Numbered from the stretch's first letter, positions 32,278 to 41,293 are shown. The stretch: DNA of 43,315 bases from Thermoanaerobaculia bacterium (GCA_028285365.1 JANQPS010000158.1:1-43315), one strand, 5' to 3'. A program made the numbers and translations. The notes: generated by a model not told the origin, from the letters alone.

Positions 32278-33699
32278 TCAGAGGGTCTCCAAGATGACCG
32301 GCAAGCCTTTCTTGGGATGAGGTATCGGGATGGGTCTCATCACCTCCTGGTGACCAGGAAGCAGGCGCACGCGATAGCGCCTCAAGAACTCCAACAGAAA
32401 GGCCTTGACCTGGAGGATCGCGAAGTGCATGCCGATGCAGGTGTGGGCGCCCCCGCCGAAAGGGAAGTACGCGTGGGTGTGCTGCTTCTCCTCTGCCCGC
32501 TGCGTCGAGAACCGTTCAGGGTCGAATTCTCTGGGTGCGCTCCAGATGTCTTCGCGAAAGTGGGTGATCAGGGACACGACGGAGACGGCGCTGTTTCCCG
32601 GCACCTCCATTCCGGCGATCTCGCAGGGCTCGAGCGCCCTACGACCCATGAAGGGGACCGGCGGATAGAGCCGTAGCGCTTCTTTGAAGGCCAGTTCCAT
32701 CACCTTCAGGCGGTCGCGATCGTCGTATCCCAGAGGGCCCGAAGGAAGGGAACGGGCCTCTTCTCGCAGTTTCTCTTGCCAGTCCTGGTTCTGCGCAAGG
32801 GCCCAGACCAGGCTGGTCGCCGAACTCGTCGTGGTGTCGTGAGCTGCCATGAGGAGGAAGATCATGTGGTCGACGATCTCCCGGTCCGAATAGCGCTCGC
32901 CGTCTTCGGTCGTCGCCTGGCAGAACTGGGTGAACATGTCGGCTCCGTCTCCGGCGCGTCTGGAGTCGATCAAGTCGAAGAAAAACTGTTCGAGAAACCT
33001 ACGGCCCTCCATGCCTCGCCTGTAGGCGAGAAAGGGCACCTCGCGTTTGACCAGCGCAATCGAAGCCGCCACCGAATCAGAGAAGGCCTGGTTGATGCGG
33101 TCGGCCTGTGGGCCCAGCGGGACGCCGAGAAAGACCTCGGCCGCAAGGTCGAGTGTGAGCTTCTTGATCGACAGGTAGAAGCGCAGGGGCTCGCCATTGG
33201 TGGCCGCCGGTCTCCAGCCCTTGACGCCGCTTTCGATGAGCGGGTTCATGAGGTCGAGGTAGCCGCGCATCGCCTCGGCTCGAAATGCGGTTTGCATGAT
33301 GCGTCGGTGGGACCTGTGCTCTTCGAAGTCCCTCAGCATGAGGCCATTGGCGAACAACTCGCCGATCGCATGCTGCCATCCGAGGCGGTTCGAGAAGTTT
33401 CGATCGCGATCCATGAGCACCGTCTTGACGCCGTCCGGATCTCCGACGTGGAGAACCGGATGGCCGAAGACGCGGGCTCTGAACACGGAGCCGTGTCTCG
33501 CCGTCATCTCGCGCACGAAGTCGTGCGTCCTGAGGACAAACTGGAGTGTGTGGCCGACGAGTGGCGGTCCGTTGGTGCCGGGCAGGCTCGAGAGGTCCTG
33601 GCAGGGTGCCGAGCTCAGTGATGCGGCGAGCTCGGCTCGCGATGGCGCGTGTGCGGCGGACTGTGGACCTGACGCTGGATCGTTGGCTGGCAGGTTCAT
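32278..33699 (-). CDS. Cytochrome P450 (canonical)
   Basis: 473 residues from ATG 33699, with GAGGAG seven bases upstream; the longer frame to 33768 has no such site. All key P450 elements are intact: helix I AHDTT (286-290), K-helix E340-x-x-R343, and the heme loop FPFGGGAHTCIGMHFA with Cys at 421. It thus contrasts with the fused P450 at the left end. The PPLVGHTLQF start and FGGGAHTCIG loop resemble the CYP51/CYP26/CYP120-like group that oxidises sterols, retinoids and fatty acids, but I cannot place it in one family. The redox partner is not nearby. It converges on the HMG-CoA lyase gene with a 129-base gap. Confidence 0.9.
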   Translation of the reverse strand: MNLPANDPASGPQSAAHAPSRAELAASLSSAPCQDLSSLPGTNGPPLVGHTLQFVLRTHDFVREMTARHGSVFRARVFGHPVLHVGDPDGVKTVLMDRDRNFSNRLGWQHAIGELFANGLMLRDFEEHRSHRRIMQTAFRAEAMRGYLDLMNPLIESGVKGWRPAATNGEPLRFYLSIKKLTLDLAAEVFLGVPLGPQADRINQAFSDSVAASIALVKREVPFLAYRRGMEGRRFLEQFFFDLIDSRRAGDGADMFTQFCQATTEDGERYSDREIVDHMIFLLMAAHDTTTSSATSLVWALAQNQDWQEKLREEARSLPSGPLGYDDRDRLKVMELAFKEALRLYPPVPFMGRRALEPCEIAGMEVPGNSAVSVVSLITHFREDIWSAPREFDPERFSTQRAEEKQHTHAYFPFGGGAHTCIGMHFAILQVKAFLLEFLRRYRVRLLPGHQEVMRPIPIPHPKKGLPVILETL

Positions 33700-33836
33700 G
33701 TCGAAGCTCCTCGGGTGCTCGGCTCGACGCCGATCTGTCTGACGCGAACCTACGAATGCTAACGACAAGTCTGGCGGGCTGATTTCCCGAGCTCGAAGAA
33801 ACCCTGGTGGATCTCGCGAGTCCGGCGCTGGCTCGT

Positions 33837-34574
33837 TCAGCCAGACGACGATCTGCCGTAGACGGAGACGTGAAAGTCGCTGGTCGAGTCGAAGGTTCCG
33901 CGTCGCCAGTTGCCCCAGCGCGCCTCGAGCTCGAGACCCGCCAGCCGAGCCATCAGGTCGAGCTCGCTTGGCCAGGCATAACGCTGGACGACGGGTGTCA
34001 GCTCGACGCCGTGCTGAGAGAGTGCGATGTGAGTCTGGTCGAGGGTCTGTGAGGCGACTTCGTGACGAAGGACCCCGAGCATCACCTCGCTCGTCTCGAT
34101 GGACTCCACTTCGACGCTCTGCGCGTCTCGATAGTGATGGAGAAAAGACGGCACGTAGGCTTCGACGAGGAAGCGGCCTTCAGGCGTGAGGTGATCGGCG
34201 ACGTTCTCGAAGCACCGGATCTGATCGTCCTGGGTCAGCAGGTTGAAGAGCGTGTTCCACGCTACGAAGATCAACCGGTACCGAGCCTTCACTTTCACCT
34301 CGGCGAAGTTGCCTAGGACGCAGCGGATTCGTTCGCCCCCTGGCTTGGATCGGAGGCGCGTGAGCATGGGCAGCGAAAAGTCGATTCCGTCCACGCGGAG
34401 CCCGTGCTCGGCGAGCGGAATGGCAAGCCTCCCGGTTCCGACGCCTAGCTCCAGGACGGGACCACCGTCGGCCAGGTCGACGAGACAGCTGACGGCTTCG
34501 CCCTCGTCGCCTCGATGGTCGTGGCGTTTTGCCGAGGTCGGATCGAAGCTCGATAGCGGATCGTAGTCCTTCAT
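33837..34574 (-). CDS. Class I SAM-dependent methyltransferase
   Basis: 245 residues. Motif I is PVLELGVGTGRLAIPLA (about 39-55), followed by the acidic residue in GLRVDGIDFS that binds the ribose. Motif II-like and motif III segments are YRLIFVAWNTLFNLL and LTPEGRFLVEAYVP. The remainder, with VVQRYAWPSELDLMARLAGLELEARWG, is common in small Methyltransf_25-type enzymes. The acceptor is unknown. It begins nine bases after the stop of the GH35-like gene on the same strand, so the two are probably co-transcribed. A methylated sugar or secondary metabolite is possible. Confidence 0.82.
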   Translation of the reverse strand: MKDYDPLSSFDPTSAKRHDHRGDEGEAVSCLVDLADGGPVLELGVGTGRLAIPLAEHGLRVDGIDFSLPMLTRLRSKPGGERIRCVLGNFAEVKVKARYRLIFVAWNTLFNLLTQDDQIRCFENVADHLTPEGRFLVEAYVPSFLHHYRDAQSVEVESIETSEVMLGVLRHEVASQTLDQTHIALSQHGVELTPVVQRYAWPSELDLMARLAGLELEARWGNWRRGTFDSTSDFHVSVYGRSSSG

Positions 34575-34583
34575 GGGCGGCAG

Positions 34584-36143
34584 CTACGGATGTTTCCCGC
34601 CGCCGGCGCCGGCAATCAGCTCGGCTCGTCTGATGGCACCGTCGCGACCGAACCGAAGTCCGAAGAACACCTGGTCGCCATTGAGCGGTCGGCTTGGGCG
34701 CCACGCACCGTTGTCGAAAGAACCTTCTTCGACACGAAGGAACTGAGACGTCTCGTCGCGCGTGGACGAGCGAAAGTTCACACTGGCGTCGAAACCGAGA
34801 ACGTAGAACTCGTTCGAGCCGGTCTGCAGCACGAGGGCCCGCCCCGTGCGCTCTCGAGTACCGCTGGCGAACTCCCCACCGTAGCTCTGAGTCACCCTGC
34901 CGAACTGGACGAGCACGTCCCATCCTTCGAAGCTGAGGAGGACGGTAGAGAGGAGATCTTCCTCGACGGCGGCCTGGACTCGTCGCTTGCCCTCGCTCGG
35001 GATCCGACGCAGCTCGAGCAGTGTGGGCGCCAACTGGGCAAAACCCGCGAAGTTCTTGGCGAGCTCGGTGTGCTGCTCCAGGAGGTCGGTCTCACCGTCT
35101 CTCCGATTGAAGCCAAAAGGCGCATAACCCACGGCGTCGTAGTCGCCGAGTGCATAGAAGGAGTAGCGTGCGCCCTCGATTCCGGAGAACGTCTCCGGTA
35201 CGACGAGTGGATTGTCGGGGCGCGTGTAGGACTCGCACACGCTCCTGAAGCCGACCCAGTCCCGAACGTAGATGTCGGGCGCGAGAACGTCGACGTTGGG
35301 TGCGGCCGCCTTCCACAGGTCGAGCATGTTGGAAGTGGGGCCCCCGCTAGGGTATTGCTCTCCTGGCCGCGCCCAGCTCTTGCGCTCCTTGAGCCAGACG
35401 TTGACGAGTGTCGGCAGAGGCCAGATGGCTCTGGCTGTTCGGGCCAAGTCGTCGACGTAGGTTGCCACTGCGTAGGCGGCAAAAGCTTCGTCGGCCTCTC
35501 GTCCGAAGACCTCGCTCCACGTTCCAGCCGACAGCTCCAGCTTCTCGACCAGGCTTTCCGGGACCGGCTCGCTGAACAACCGCTCGGCCTTCTCCGAGTG
35601 ATCGCGCGCGACGAATAGCGACCCCGGCTCGTTCTGGATCTGAAGCATGATCACGGTGTGCTCTGAATCGACGTCTCGGAGGTGGGCGACGAGCGCCGAA
35701 AGCGCATTTCGGTCGGCCTCGAGGTTGGCGTCTTCGTGTGGAGAGAGGACGCGCACCGGCGACCCGGCGGAATCGAGCATGCGCGGAAATCTCTTCGGGT
35801 CGGACTTGATCCAGGCCGGGACGTAGTCCATCGTGCCGTTCTTCCAGGTACCGAACCACAAGAGGACCACCCGAAACCCGTGGCTTCGCGCTCCCGCGAG
35901 CACCGCGTCGACCTGCTCGAAGTCGAAGTGTCCTTCGGTCGGCTCGAGCTCGCTCCAGTAGATGGGGACTTCGAGGGTGTTGGCGTTGAGCTGACGCAAC
36001 TGGTCCCAAGCCGTGCTCAGCATGGCGCCCGAGCCGCTCGAGTTGTGGACCTGGGCGCCGAGCATCAAGAACGGCTCGTCGTCGACCAACAGCTCGAACG
36101 TGTCGCCGCAACGAACCAGGCGAGGTGGAGATCCTTGAGTCAT
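34584..36143 (-). CDS. GH35-like beta-galactosidase with C-terminal DUF5597-type domain
   Basis: 519 residues. The barrel starts LGAQVHNSSGSGAMLSTAWDQLRQLNANTLEVPIYWSELEPTEG; the general acid/base is in MLQIQNEPGS and the nucleophile in PLVVPETFSG. The glycine-proline turn and HFDFEQVDAVLAGARSHGFRVVLLWFGTWKNG also match GH35/GH42-like glycosidases that release beta-galactose. The last 150 residues form the extra beta domain. There is no signal peptide, so it acts in the cytoplasm on imported sugar. It precedes the methyltransferase by nine bases. A matching sugar transporter is not in the window. Confidence 0.85.
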   Translation of the reverse strand: MTQGSPPRLVRCGDTFELLVDDEPFLMLGAQVHNSSGSGAMLSTAWDQLRQLNANTLEVPIYWSELEPTEGHFDFEQVDAVLAGARSHGFRVVLLWFGTWKNGTMDYVPAWIKSDPKRFPRMLDSAGSPVRVLSPHEDANLEADRNALSALVAHLRDVDSEHTVIMLQIQNEPGSLFVARDHSEKAERLFSEPVPESLVEKLELSAGTWSEVFGREADEAFAAYAVATYVDDLARTARAIWPLPTLVNVWLKERKSWARPGEQYPSGGPTSNMLDLWKAAAPNVDVLAPDIYVRDWVGFRSVCESYTRPDNPLVVPETFSGIEGARYSFYALGDYDAVGYAPFGFNRRDGETDLLEQHTELAKNFAGFAQLAPTLLELRRIPSEGKRRVQAAVEEDLLSTVLLSFEGWDVLVQFGRVTQSYGGEFASGTRERTGRALVLQTGSNEFYVLGFDASVNFRSSTRDETSQFLRVEEGSFDNGAWRPSRPLNGDQVFFGLRFGRDGAIRRAELIAGAGGGKHP

Positions 36144-36418
36144 GACGGAGAGCTCTCCCTGATCGAGCGGACGTGATGTGACGAGGTGGGAAGTGACGGG
36201 CGAAAGACGTGTGCGAGTCTCGCGACTCTGAGCCTGGGGCGGCTACTGGCCGCGTCGCCGCCCAGCTTTCCGAGACCGGGTCGGATCGTCAAGTGGCTCG
36301 TCAGGCGAGGAGCTCCGGTCGCCTCAGGTGTGGTCTCGACGAGCCCGCTTTTGCAGTCGTGTGCGTGGTGACGCTACGATGGTGGGATCTCAGTCATTCC
36401 AGCTCGGAGGGTTCGGCC

Positions 36419-37522
36419 ATGAAACGCAGTGCGTACCTCGTGTTGACCTCGTTCTGTTCGGTGCTGATTCTCGTTGCTGCTGCGGCTTCGGCCCAGCGGC
36501 CGGAGATCAAGCGCATGCCCAACGGCAAGCCTGATCTGAGTGGCACTTACGACGCTGCCACGCTGACGCCGCTGCAGCGGCCGGTCGAGCTCGGCAACAA
36601 GGCTTTTCTCACCGTCGAGGAGGCCAACCGGCTGGCGGACGAAGAGATCGCCTTTCGGGAGAATGCGCTCAAGCGTTCGGATGGCGATCGCGAAGCGCCC
36701 CCAGAAGGTGGAGCGGCGGCCGTCGGTTTCGAAGAAGATCCGGCCGCGGGCGAGCGCCTCGGTGCCGGAAACGTCGGTGGCTACAACTGGTTCTGGGTAG
36801 ACCGGGGGTCGGACGCCTTTGCGATCGATGGAAAGTTCCCGACTTCGATCGTCACGCAACCGGAGAACGGACGCATTCCTGCTCTGACCGAAGAAGCCAT
36901 GGCGGGTCTCCGAGCGCGGCGCGCACTCTTCCGTCCGAACGACGGGTCGGCCTGGTGGTTGGAGCTCGACGGACCGGGTCCTTACGACGGCCCCGAGTCC
37001 CTGCCGACGAGCGAACGCTGCCTGCTCGGATTCACCGGCGCGGCTCCCACGTTTCCCAGTCTCTACAACAACTTCAAGCGCATCGTGCAGACCGACACTC
37101 ACGTGATGATCCTGATCGAGATGAATCACGACGCACGTGTCGTGCGACTCGATTCCGAGCATGCACCTGCGCACGAGCGGCGTTGGCTGGGCGACTCGAT
37201 CGGTTGGTGGGAAGGCGACACGCTGGTCGTCGATACCACCAACTTCCGTCACGACTCCTCTATGCGCGGCGGCACCGAGACCCTCCACGTGGTCGAGCGC
37301 TTCACGCCGATGATCGGGGGCGACGTGCTCTACAGCTTCACGATCGAAGACCCGGCCTATTGGACCGAGCCCTGGGGCGGTGAGTACATCTGGCGGGGTA
37401 GCGACGAGAAGGTCTACGAGTACGCCTGTCACGAAGGCAACTACTCGATGGGCGGGACGTTGCGGGGCGCACGACTCCTCGAGTCGGAGGCGCTCGCGGC
37501 CGCGAGCAGTAGCGGCCAGTAG
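36419..37522 (+). CDS. Exported protein of unknown function
   Basis: 367 residues with a clear signal peptide (LTSFCSVLILVAAAASA, cut before Q). GGAGG at 36406-36410 lies eight bases before ATG 36419. The mature protein begins RPEIKRMPNGKPDLSGTYDAATLTPLQRP, a start very common among exported proteins of Acidobacteriota and related bacteria, and continues with SIGWWEGDTLVVDTTNF and HVVERFTPMIGGDVLYSFTIEDPAYWTEPWGGEY. The family is recognisable but I know no function for it. It is followed after 134 bases by the DUF305-LVIVD gene in the same direction. Confidence 0.78.
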   Translation: MKRSAYLVLTSFCSVLILVAAAASAQRPEIKRMPNGKPDLSGTYDAATLTPLQRPVELGNKAFLTVEEANRLADEEIAFRENALKRSDGDREAPPEGGAAAVGFEEDPAAGERLGAGNVGGYNWFWVDRGSDAFAIDGKFPTSIVTQPENGRIPALTEEAMAGLRARRALFRPNDGSAWWLELDGPGPYDGPESLPTSERCLLGFTGAAPTFPSLYNNFKRIVQTDTHVMILIEMNHDARVVRLDSEHAPAHERRWLGDSIGWWEGDTLVVDTTNFRHDSSMRGGTETLHVVERFTPMIGGDVLYSFTIEDPAYWTEPWGGEYIWRGSDEKVYEYACHEGNYSMGGTLRGARLLESEALAAASSSGQ

Positions 37523-37656
37523 GCGGTTCCGTCGGTCGCCGACGCGGCTGAGCTAGCGAGCGCGGCCGAGGGTGACCTGCGCCTGTGCTCGTCACGGTCG
37601 CTGTTGAAGTGGCTGGCAACGGTGCGAGAATGGGCGCCATCAAGAGGAGAGAATTC

Positions 37657-40131
37657 GTGAAGCGACTCACTTGCCGTCTACCGTTGCTGTTTGCGCCCGT
37701 GTGCGCCGTCATGCTGTCGACTCCGGTCTCGGGCCAGGACCCCAAGATCATTCAGCCCGGTGCCCCTGGCGAGCCGAGTCGCGAGATCTCCGCGGACGCG
37801 GCGTCTGACCTGGCCGGCATCCTCTACACGGACGCTGACGTCAAGTTCATGCAGGGGATGATCGCGCATCACGCACAGGCGATCGTCATGACCGATCTCC
37901 TGGAGACTCGCAGCGAGAACGAGGAAATGCGCGCTCTCGCTGGTCGCATCGAGCTCTCGCAAGCCGACGAGATCCAGATGATGGAGGAGTGGCTGCGTGA
38001 CAACGGACAGGAGGTGCCCGAGCGCGGCGCCGGTCACGGCCACCACGGTCATGGCGAGCACCTCATGCCAGGCATGCTGACGCCCGAGCAGATGGATCAG
38101 CTCGCTGCGGCCGACAAAGGAGAGTTCGACAAGCTGTTCCTCGAGCTGATGATTGCCCATCATCAGGGTGCGCTGATCATGGTCGAAGATCTCATGGAGC
38201 AGCCTGGAGCTGCTCAAGAGTCGACGATGTTCGGATTCACGGCCGACATCGTGGCCGATCAGAGTGCCGAGATCGACCGCATGGCCAACATGTTGGCCCG
38301 GTTCTCGAGTGATCCCCGCGTCAATCTCGCCGCTGGTTTCAGAGACGCCGGTGTCGCACTGGCGAACCTCGAGCTCGTGGCCGAGTTGTCGAAGCCAGTT
38401 GGTTTCTTCTCCCCTGACGCTCCTGAAGGAGTTGCGATTCCGCCGGAAGAGGAGGAAGACTCGGACGAAGACGACGAGGAAGGTGAGAGCGACGAGGGAG
38501 ACAGTGGAGACGACGCTGAAGGAGCCGACGACAAGCCGGCCCGTCGCCCCGGCGCCGGACTCCTCAACTTCGCCAACTCGGACATGGCGTTTGCCGGAGA
38601 CATCCTCTTCGAAGGCAACTTTCACGGCTTCAACACCTACAACGTAGAAGATCCGAAGACGCCTCGGCTCGTGGGCTCGGTCGTCTGTCCCGGAGGTCAG
38701 GGTGACGTGTCGGTCGTCGGAGATCTGCTCATCATGTCGGTGGAGCAGACTCGTGGTCGTCTCGACTGTGGCCTTCAGGGAGTGGCTGAGCCCGTCAGCG
38801 CGGAGCGATTCCGTGGCGTGCGCATCTTCGACATCAGTGATCTCGGCGTGCCGCAGCAGGTAGCGGCGGTCCAGACGTGCCGTGGATCGCACACCCATAC
38901 GGTGGTCACGGATCCTGACGACGAAGGCAACGTCTACGTGTATGGATCTGGTACCAGCTCGGTGCGCTCGGGTGACGAGTTGGAGGGCTGCTCCGACGCG
39001 CCTCCTGGTGAAGACGAGAACACGGCACTCTTCAGCATCGACGTCATCCGGATTCCGATGGATCGGCCTCAGGAGGCCAAGATCGTCAACCGCCCTCGCA
39101 TCTTCGCCGACCCCGAGACCGGCGCCATTGCCGGTCTGTGGAAAGGCGGCCGCCATGGAGTGGGCACTCAGAAGACTGCGGTCACCAATCAGTGTCACGA
39201 CATCACCATCTATCCAGAGCTGGGGCTGGCAGCAGGTGCATGCTCGGGTAACGGGATCCTGCTCAACATCTCGGATCCGGTGAACCCGGTACGCCTGGAC
39301 CAGGTCGTCGACGACGGATTTGCGTACTGGCACTCGGCGACCTTCAACAACGACGGTACGAAGGTCTTGTTCACCGACGAGTGGGGAGGCGGCATGCGTC
39401 CCCGGTGTCGCGCATCCGACCCCAAGCGATGGGGAGCCAACGCCATCTTCGACGTCGTGGATCGCAAGCTGGAGTTTCGTGGCTACTTCAAGCTCCCGGC
39501 ACCCCAGACCGAGAACGAGAACTGTGTTGCGCACAACGGCTCGCTGATACCGGTCCCCGGGCGCGACATCATGGTTCAAGCCTGGTACCAGGGCGGGATC
39601 TCGGTGTTCGACTTCACCGACTCGGCCAACCCGCAGGAGATCGCCTACTTCGACCGGGGTCCGATCAACCCCGAGAAGCTCATCATGGGGGGCCACTGGT
39701 CGGCCTACTGGTACAGAGGTCACATCTACGGCACCGAGATCGCTCGCGGTCTCGATGTCCTCAAGCTCACGGAGAGCGAGTACCTCACCCAGAACGAGAT
39801 CGATGCCGCCGCTCTGGTCGAACCGGAAGTGTTCAACCCACAACAGCAGCGCCGCATCGACTATCCCGCGGAACCGATGATCGCGCGCGCCTATCAAGAT
39901 CAGCTGCGACGGTCGAGTACTCTTCCTGACGATCTGTCAGCTGCTCTGTCCAAGGCGCTCGACGCCGCCCAGCGATCGATCGATCGGGAGAGGTCCGATG
40001 ACTCCGTGGCGGCTCAGCTGTCTGATCTTGCGGGAAGTCTCGGAGAGCTCGAAGGCGAGTCCCGGGCCGATCGAGACCGGCTCACGGCGATGAGTGCGAC
40101 GCTGGAAGAGTTGGCTGAGCGCCTGCGCTGA
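37657..40131 (+). CDS. Exported DUF305-DUF305-LVIVD repeat protein
   Basis: 824 residues from GTG 37657, where GAGGAG at 37644-37649 gives a good Shine-Dalgarno and a normal signal peptide follows (KRLTCRLPLLFAPVCAVMLSTPVSGQ). An in-frame ATG at 37630 is the alternative. Two DUF305 four-helix segments carry the diagnostic MIAHHAQAIVM and MIAHHQGALIM, with a His-rich stretch (HGHHGHGEH) between them. A strongly acidic linker (EEEEDSDEDDEEGESDEGD) follows, and then about 450 residues of LVIVD-like beta-propeller repeats with GVRIFDISD, GILLNISDP and GGISVFDFTD. The C-terminus is helical. DUF305 proteins are often linked to metals. Joining two of them to a propeller suggests an envelope metal-binding or sensing role, but this is inference. 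Confidence 0.85.
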   Translation: MKRLTCRLPLLFAPVCAVMLSTPVSGQDPKIIQPGAPGEPSREISADAASDLAGILYTDADVKFMQGMIAHHAQAIVMTDLLETRSENEEMRALAGRIELSQADEIQMMEEWLRDNGQEVPERGAGHGHHGHGEHLMPGMLTPEQMDQLAAADKGEFDKLFLELMIAHHQGALIMVEDLMEQPGAAQESTMFGFTADIVADQSAEIDRMANMLARFSSDPRVNLAAGFRDAGVALANLELVAELSKPVGFFSPDAPEGVAIPPEEEEDSDEDDEEGESDEGDSGDDAEGADDKPARRPGAGLLNFANSDMAFAGDILFEGNFHGFNTYNVEDPKTPRLVGSVVCPGGQGDVSVVGDLLIMSVEQTRGRLDCGLQGVAEPVSAERFRGVRIFDISDLGVPQQVAAVQTCRGSHTHTVVTDPDDEGNVYVYGSGTSSVRSGDELEGCSDAPPGEDENTALFSIDVIRIPMDRPQEAKIVNRPRIFADPETGAIAGLWKGGRHGVGTQKTAVTNQCHDITIYPELGLAAGACSGNGILLNISDPVNPVRLDQVVDDGFAYWHSATFNNDGTKVLFTDEWGGGMRPRCRASDPKRWGANAIFDVVDRKLEFRGYFKLPAPQTENENCVAHNGSLIPVPGRDIMVQAWYQGGISVFDFTDSANPQEIAYFDRGPINPEKLIMGGHWSAYWYRGHIYGTEIARGLDVLKLTESEYLTQNEIDAAALVEPEVFNPQQQRRIDYPAEPMIARAYQDQLRRSSTLPDDLSAALSKALDAAQRSIDRERSDDSVAAQLSDLAGSLGELEGESRADRDRLTAMSATLEELAERLR

Positions 40132-40182
40132 TCTCTCGGTCGTTCGGGTGCTCTTGTGGGTGGGGTTCGAGCGGCTAGCCTT

Positions 40183-40213
40183 TAGTTGACCAGTCATCTA
40201 ATTGTGGTAGTCT
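40183..40213 (+). promoter_or_regulatory. Promoter and operator-like site of the MarR gene
   Basis: TTGACC (40186-40191) and TAGTCT (40208-40213) form a -35/-10 pair with a 16-base spacer. TAGTTGACCAGTCAT (40183-40197) overlaps the -35 and holds a TGAC-N2-GTCA inverted repeat, also found downstream of the gene. The start codon at 40222 is eight bases past the -10 element, so the mRNA is probably leaderless. Confidence 0.65.
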
Positions 40214-40221
40214 AGAGCGCC

Positions 40222-40671
40222 GTGGCTCGACGCTCCAGCACTCCGCTCTCGGCTGAGTTTCACTCTCTAGGCCAGGAGACCGCGATCACCTTGCTGCGCG
40301 CAGCAGACTCGGTGAGGCGTCACTTCACGGCCGTGCTCGAGCCGTTCGGCGTCACGCTACAGCAGTACAACGTCTTGCGCATCCTTCGGGGTGCCGGCCC
40401 GGATGGCTTGCCCACGCTCACGATCTCCGAGCGCATGATGGAGAAGACTCCAGGAGTCACCCGTCTGCTCGATAGGCTGGAAAAGCGCGGCTGGGTCGCG
40501 CGTGAACGTGACTCCGAGGACCGTAGGCGGGTATGGGTGAAGATCACCCGCGATGGCCTGGAGCTCCTGCGGCAGCTCGATGAACCGATCGATCGCGCAG
40601 ACGAGGAGTGCGTGGAGTCGTTGAGCGATCGAGAGCAGGCGCAAGTGGTGAGAGCCCTGCGCAAGCTCTGA
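40222..40671 (+). CDS. MarR-family transcriptional regulator
   Basis: 149 residues from GTG 40222. The winged helix is standard: LQQYNVLRILRGAG, the recognition region LTISERMMEKTPGVTRLLDRLEKRGWVARERDSEDRRRVWVKITRDGLELL, and helical dimerisation ends. No Shine-Dalgarno is visible, but the promoter -10 element ends eight bases upstream. MarR proteins are usually repressors released by small aromatic or oxidising compounds. Similar operator-like sites before this gene and before the VOC gene suggest that it regulates itself and that gene. Confidence 0.9.
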   Translation: MARRSSTPLSAEFHSLGQETAITLLRAADSVRRHFTAVLEPFGVTLQQYNVLRILRGAGPDGLPTLTISERMMEKTPGVTRLLDRLEKRGWVARERDSEDRRRVWVKITRDGLELLRQLDEPIDRADEECVESLSDREQAQVVRALRKL

Positions 40672-40723
40672 GGCCAAGATTGTGTCTTGGAGATGAAACC
40701 GCGGCGCGAGGTGCGGCATATAC

Positions 40724-40752
40724 ATGACTAGTCAACTATTAACCAGTCATCT
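40724..40752. promoter_or_regulatory. Pair of MarR operator-like sites before the VOC gene
   Basis: ATGACTAGTCAACTA (40724-40738) is, on the other strand, TAGTTGACTAGTCAT, differing by one base from the site upstream of the MarR gene. TTAACCAGTCATCT (40739-40752) follows at once and matches 13 of 14 bases of TTGACCAGTCATCT at 40186-40199. The core TGACTAGTCA is a perfect palindrome. Confidence 0.65.
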
Positions 40753-40772
40753 GAAGTGAAAAGACTCTTGTC

Positions 40773-40832
40773 ATGAAAACCTCTCTCAACTTCCATCGGG
40801 ACGTTCGCCGCGTTGCGACGGAGGCCGCGTGA
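40773..40832 (+). CDS. Possible 19-residue leader peptide
   Basis: An ATG frame of 19 codons (beginning MKTSLNF) runs from 40773 and its TGA at 40830-40832 overlaps the ATG of the VOC gene (TGATG). It lies after the paired operator-like sites. Such an overlap could couple translation of the leader with that of the VOC gene. No family is recognisable and no strong Shine-Dalgarno is present. Confidence 0.35.
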   Translation: MKTSLNFHRDVRRVATEAA

Positions 40833-41293
40833 TGGCTGCCTCAGAGATCCTGGCGGACTCGGTTGACCGAGTGCGACTCGGGCATGTCCACCTGGAGGTG
40901 CGTGACCTCGAGAGGTCCGTACGCCACTATCGCGACCTGTTGGGTCTCGAGGTCACCGAGCGAACGGGACGGTTTGCCTTCCTCTCGTTTGGTCGACACC
41001 ACCATGACGTGGCACTCCAGCAGGTTTCCGGCGACCGGTTGGGGCGTGATGGCGAGAGCCGACCGGGTCTCTACCACGTGGCGTTCGAGGTGTCTTCGCT
41101 TCAAGAGCTCGAACGGGTGGTCGACCATTTGAGGAGTCAGGGACAGCCGCATGAGCTGATCGACCACGGCATCAGCTTGGCTCTCTACACTCGGGATCCC
41201 GACGGTCACGGCGTCGAGGTTTACGTCGATCGTCGTCAGGAACCGAGTGGACGCGACGTGTGGAACGGCGTCAGCCACGGAGCGGCTCTTTGA
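40832..41293 (+). CDS. VOC-family (ring-cleavage dioxygenase/glyoxalase-like) protein
   Basis: 153 residues from ATG 40832, where GGAGG lies seven bases upstream; a GTG three bases earlier is less likely. Both beta-alpha-beta-beta-beta modules are present: VRLGHVHLEVRDLERSVRHYRDLLGLEV and LYHVAFEVSSLQELERVVDHLR. Metal ligands would be the His of LGHVHLEV, the His of LYHVAFEV and the Glu of HGVEVYVD, as in extradiol dioxygenases and glyoxalases. A MarR gene upstream with shared operator-like sites recalls the MhqR-type control of similar genes by quinones and catechols. Substrate not known. Confidence 0.85.
   Translation: MAASEILADSVDRVRLGHVHLEVRDLERSVRHYRDLLGLEVTERTGRFAFLSFGRHHHDVALQQVSGDRLGRDGESRPGLYHVAFEVSSLQELERVVDHLRSQGQPHELIDHGISLALYTRDPDGHGVEVYVDRRQEPSGRDVWNGVSHGAAL

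Noticed and set aside
36144-36418. An open frame starting at 36209 that extends the exported protein upstream
   Set aside because: The GGAGG and signal peptide at 36419 mark the real start; the upstream translation is Arg/Ser-rich and has no features. I see nothing else in this 275-base gap.
37678-39897. A 739-codon open frame on the minus strand
   Set aside because: It lies opposite the DUF305-LVIVD gene, whose plus-strand translation has signal peptide, domains and motifs. The antisense product has no recognisable domain, and long antisense frames are expected in GC-rich genes.
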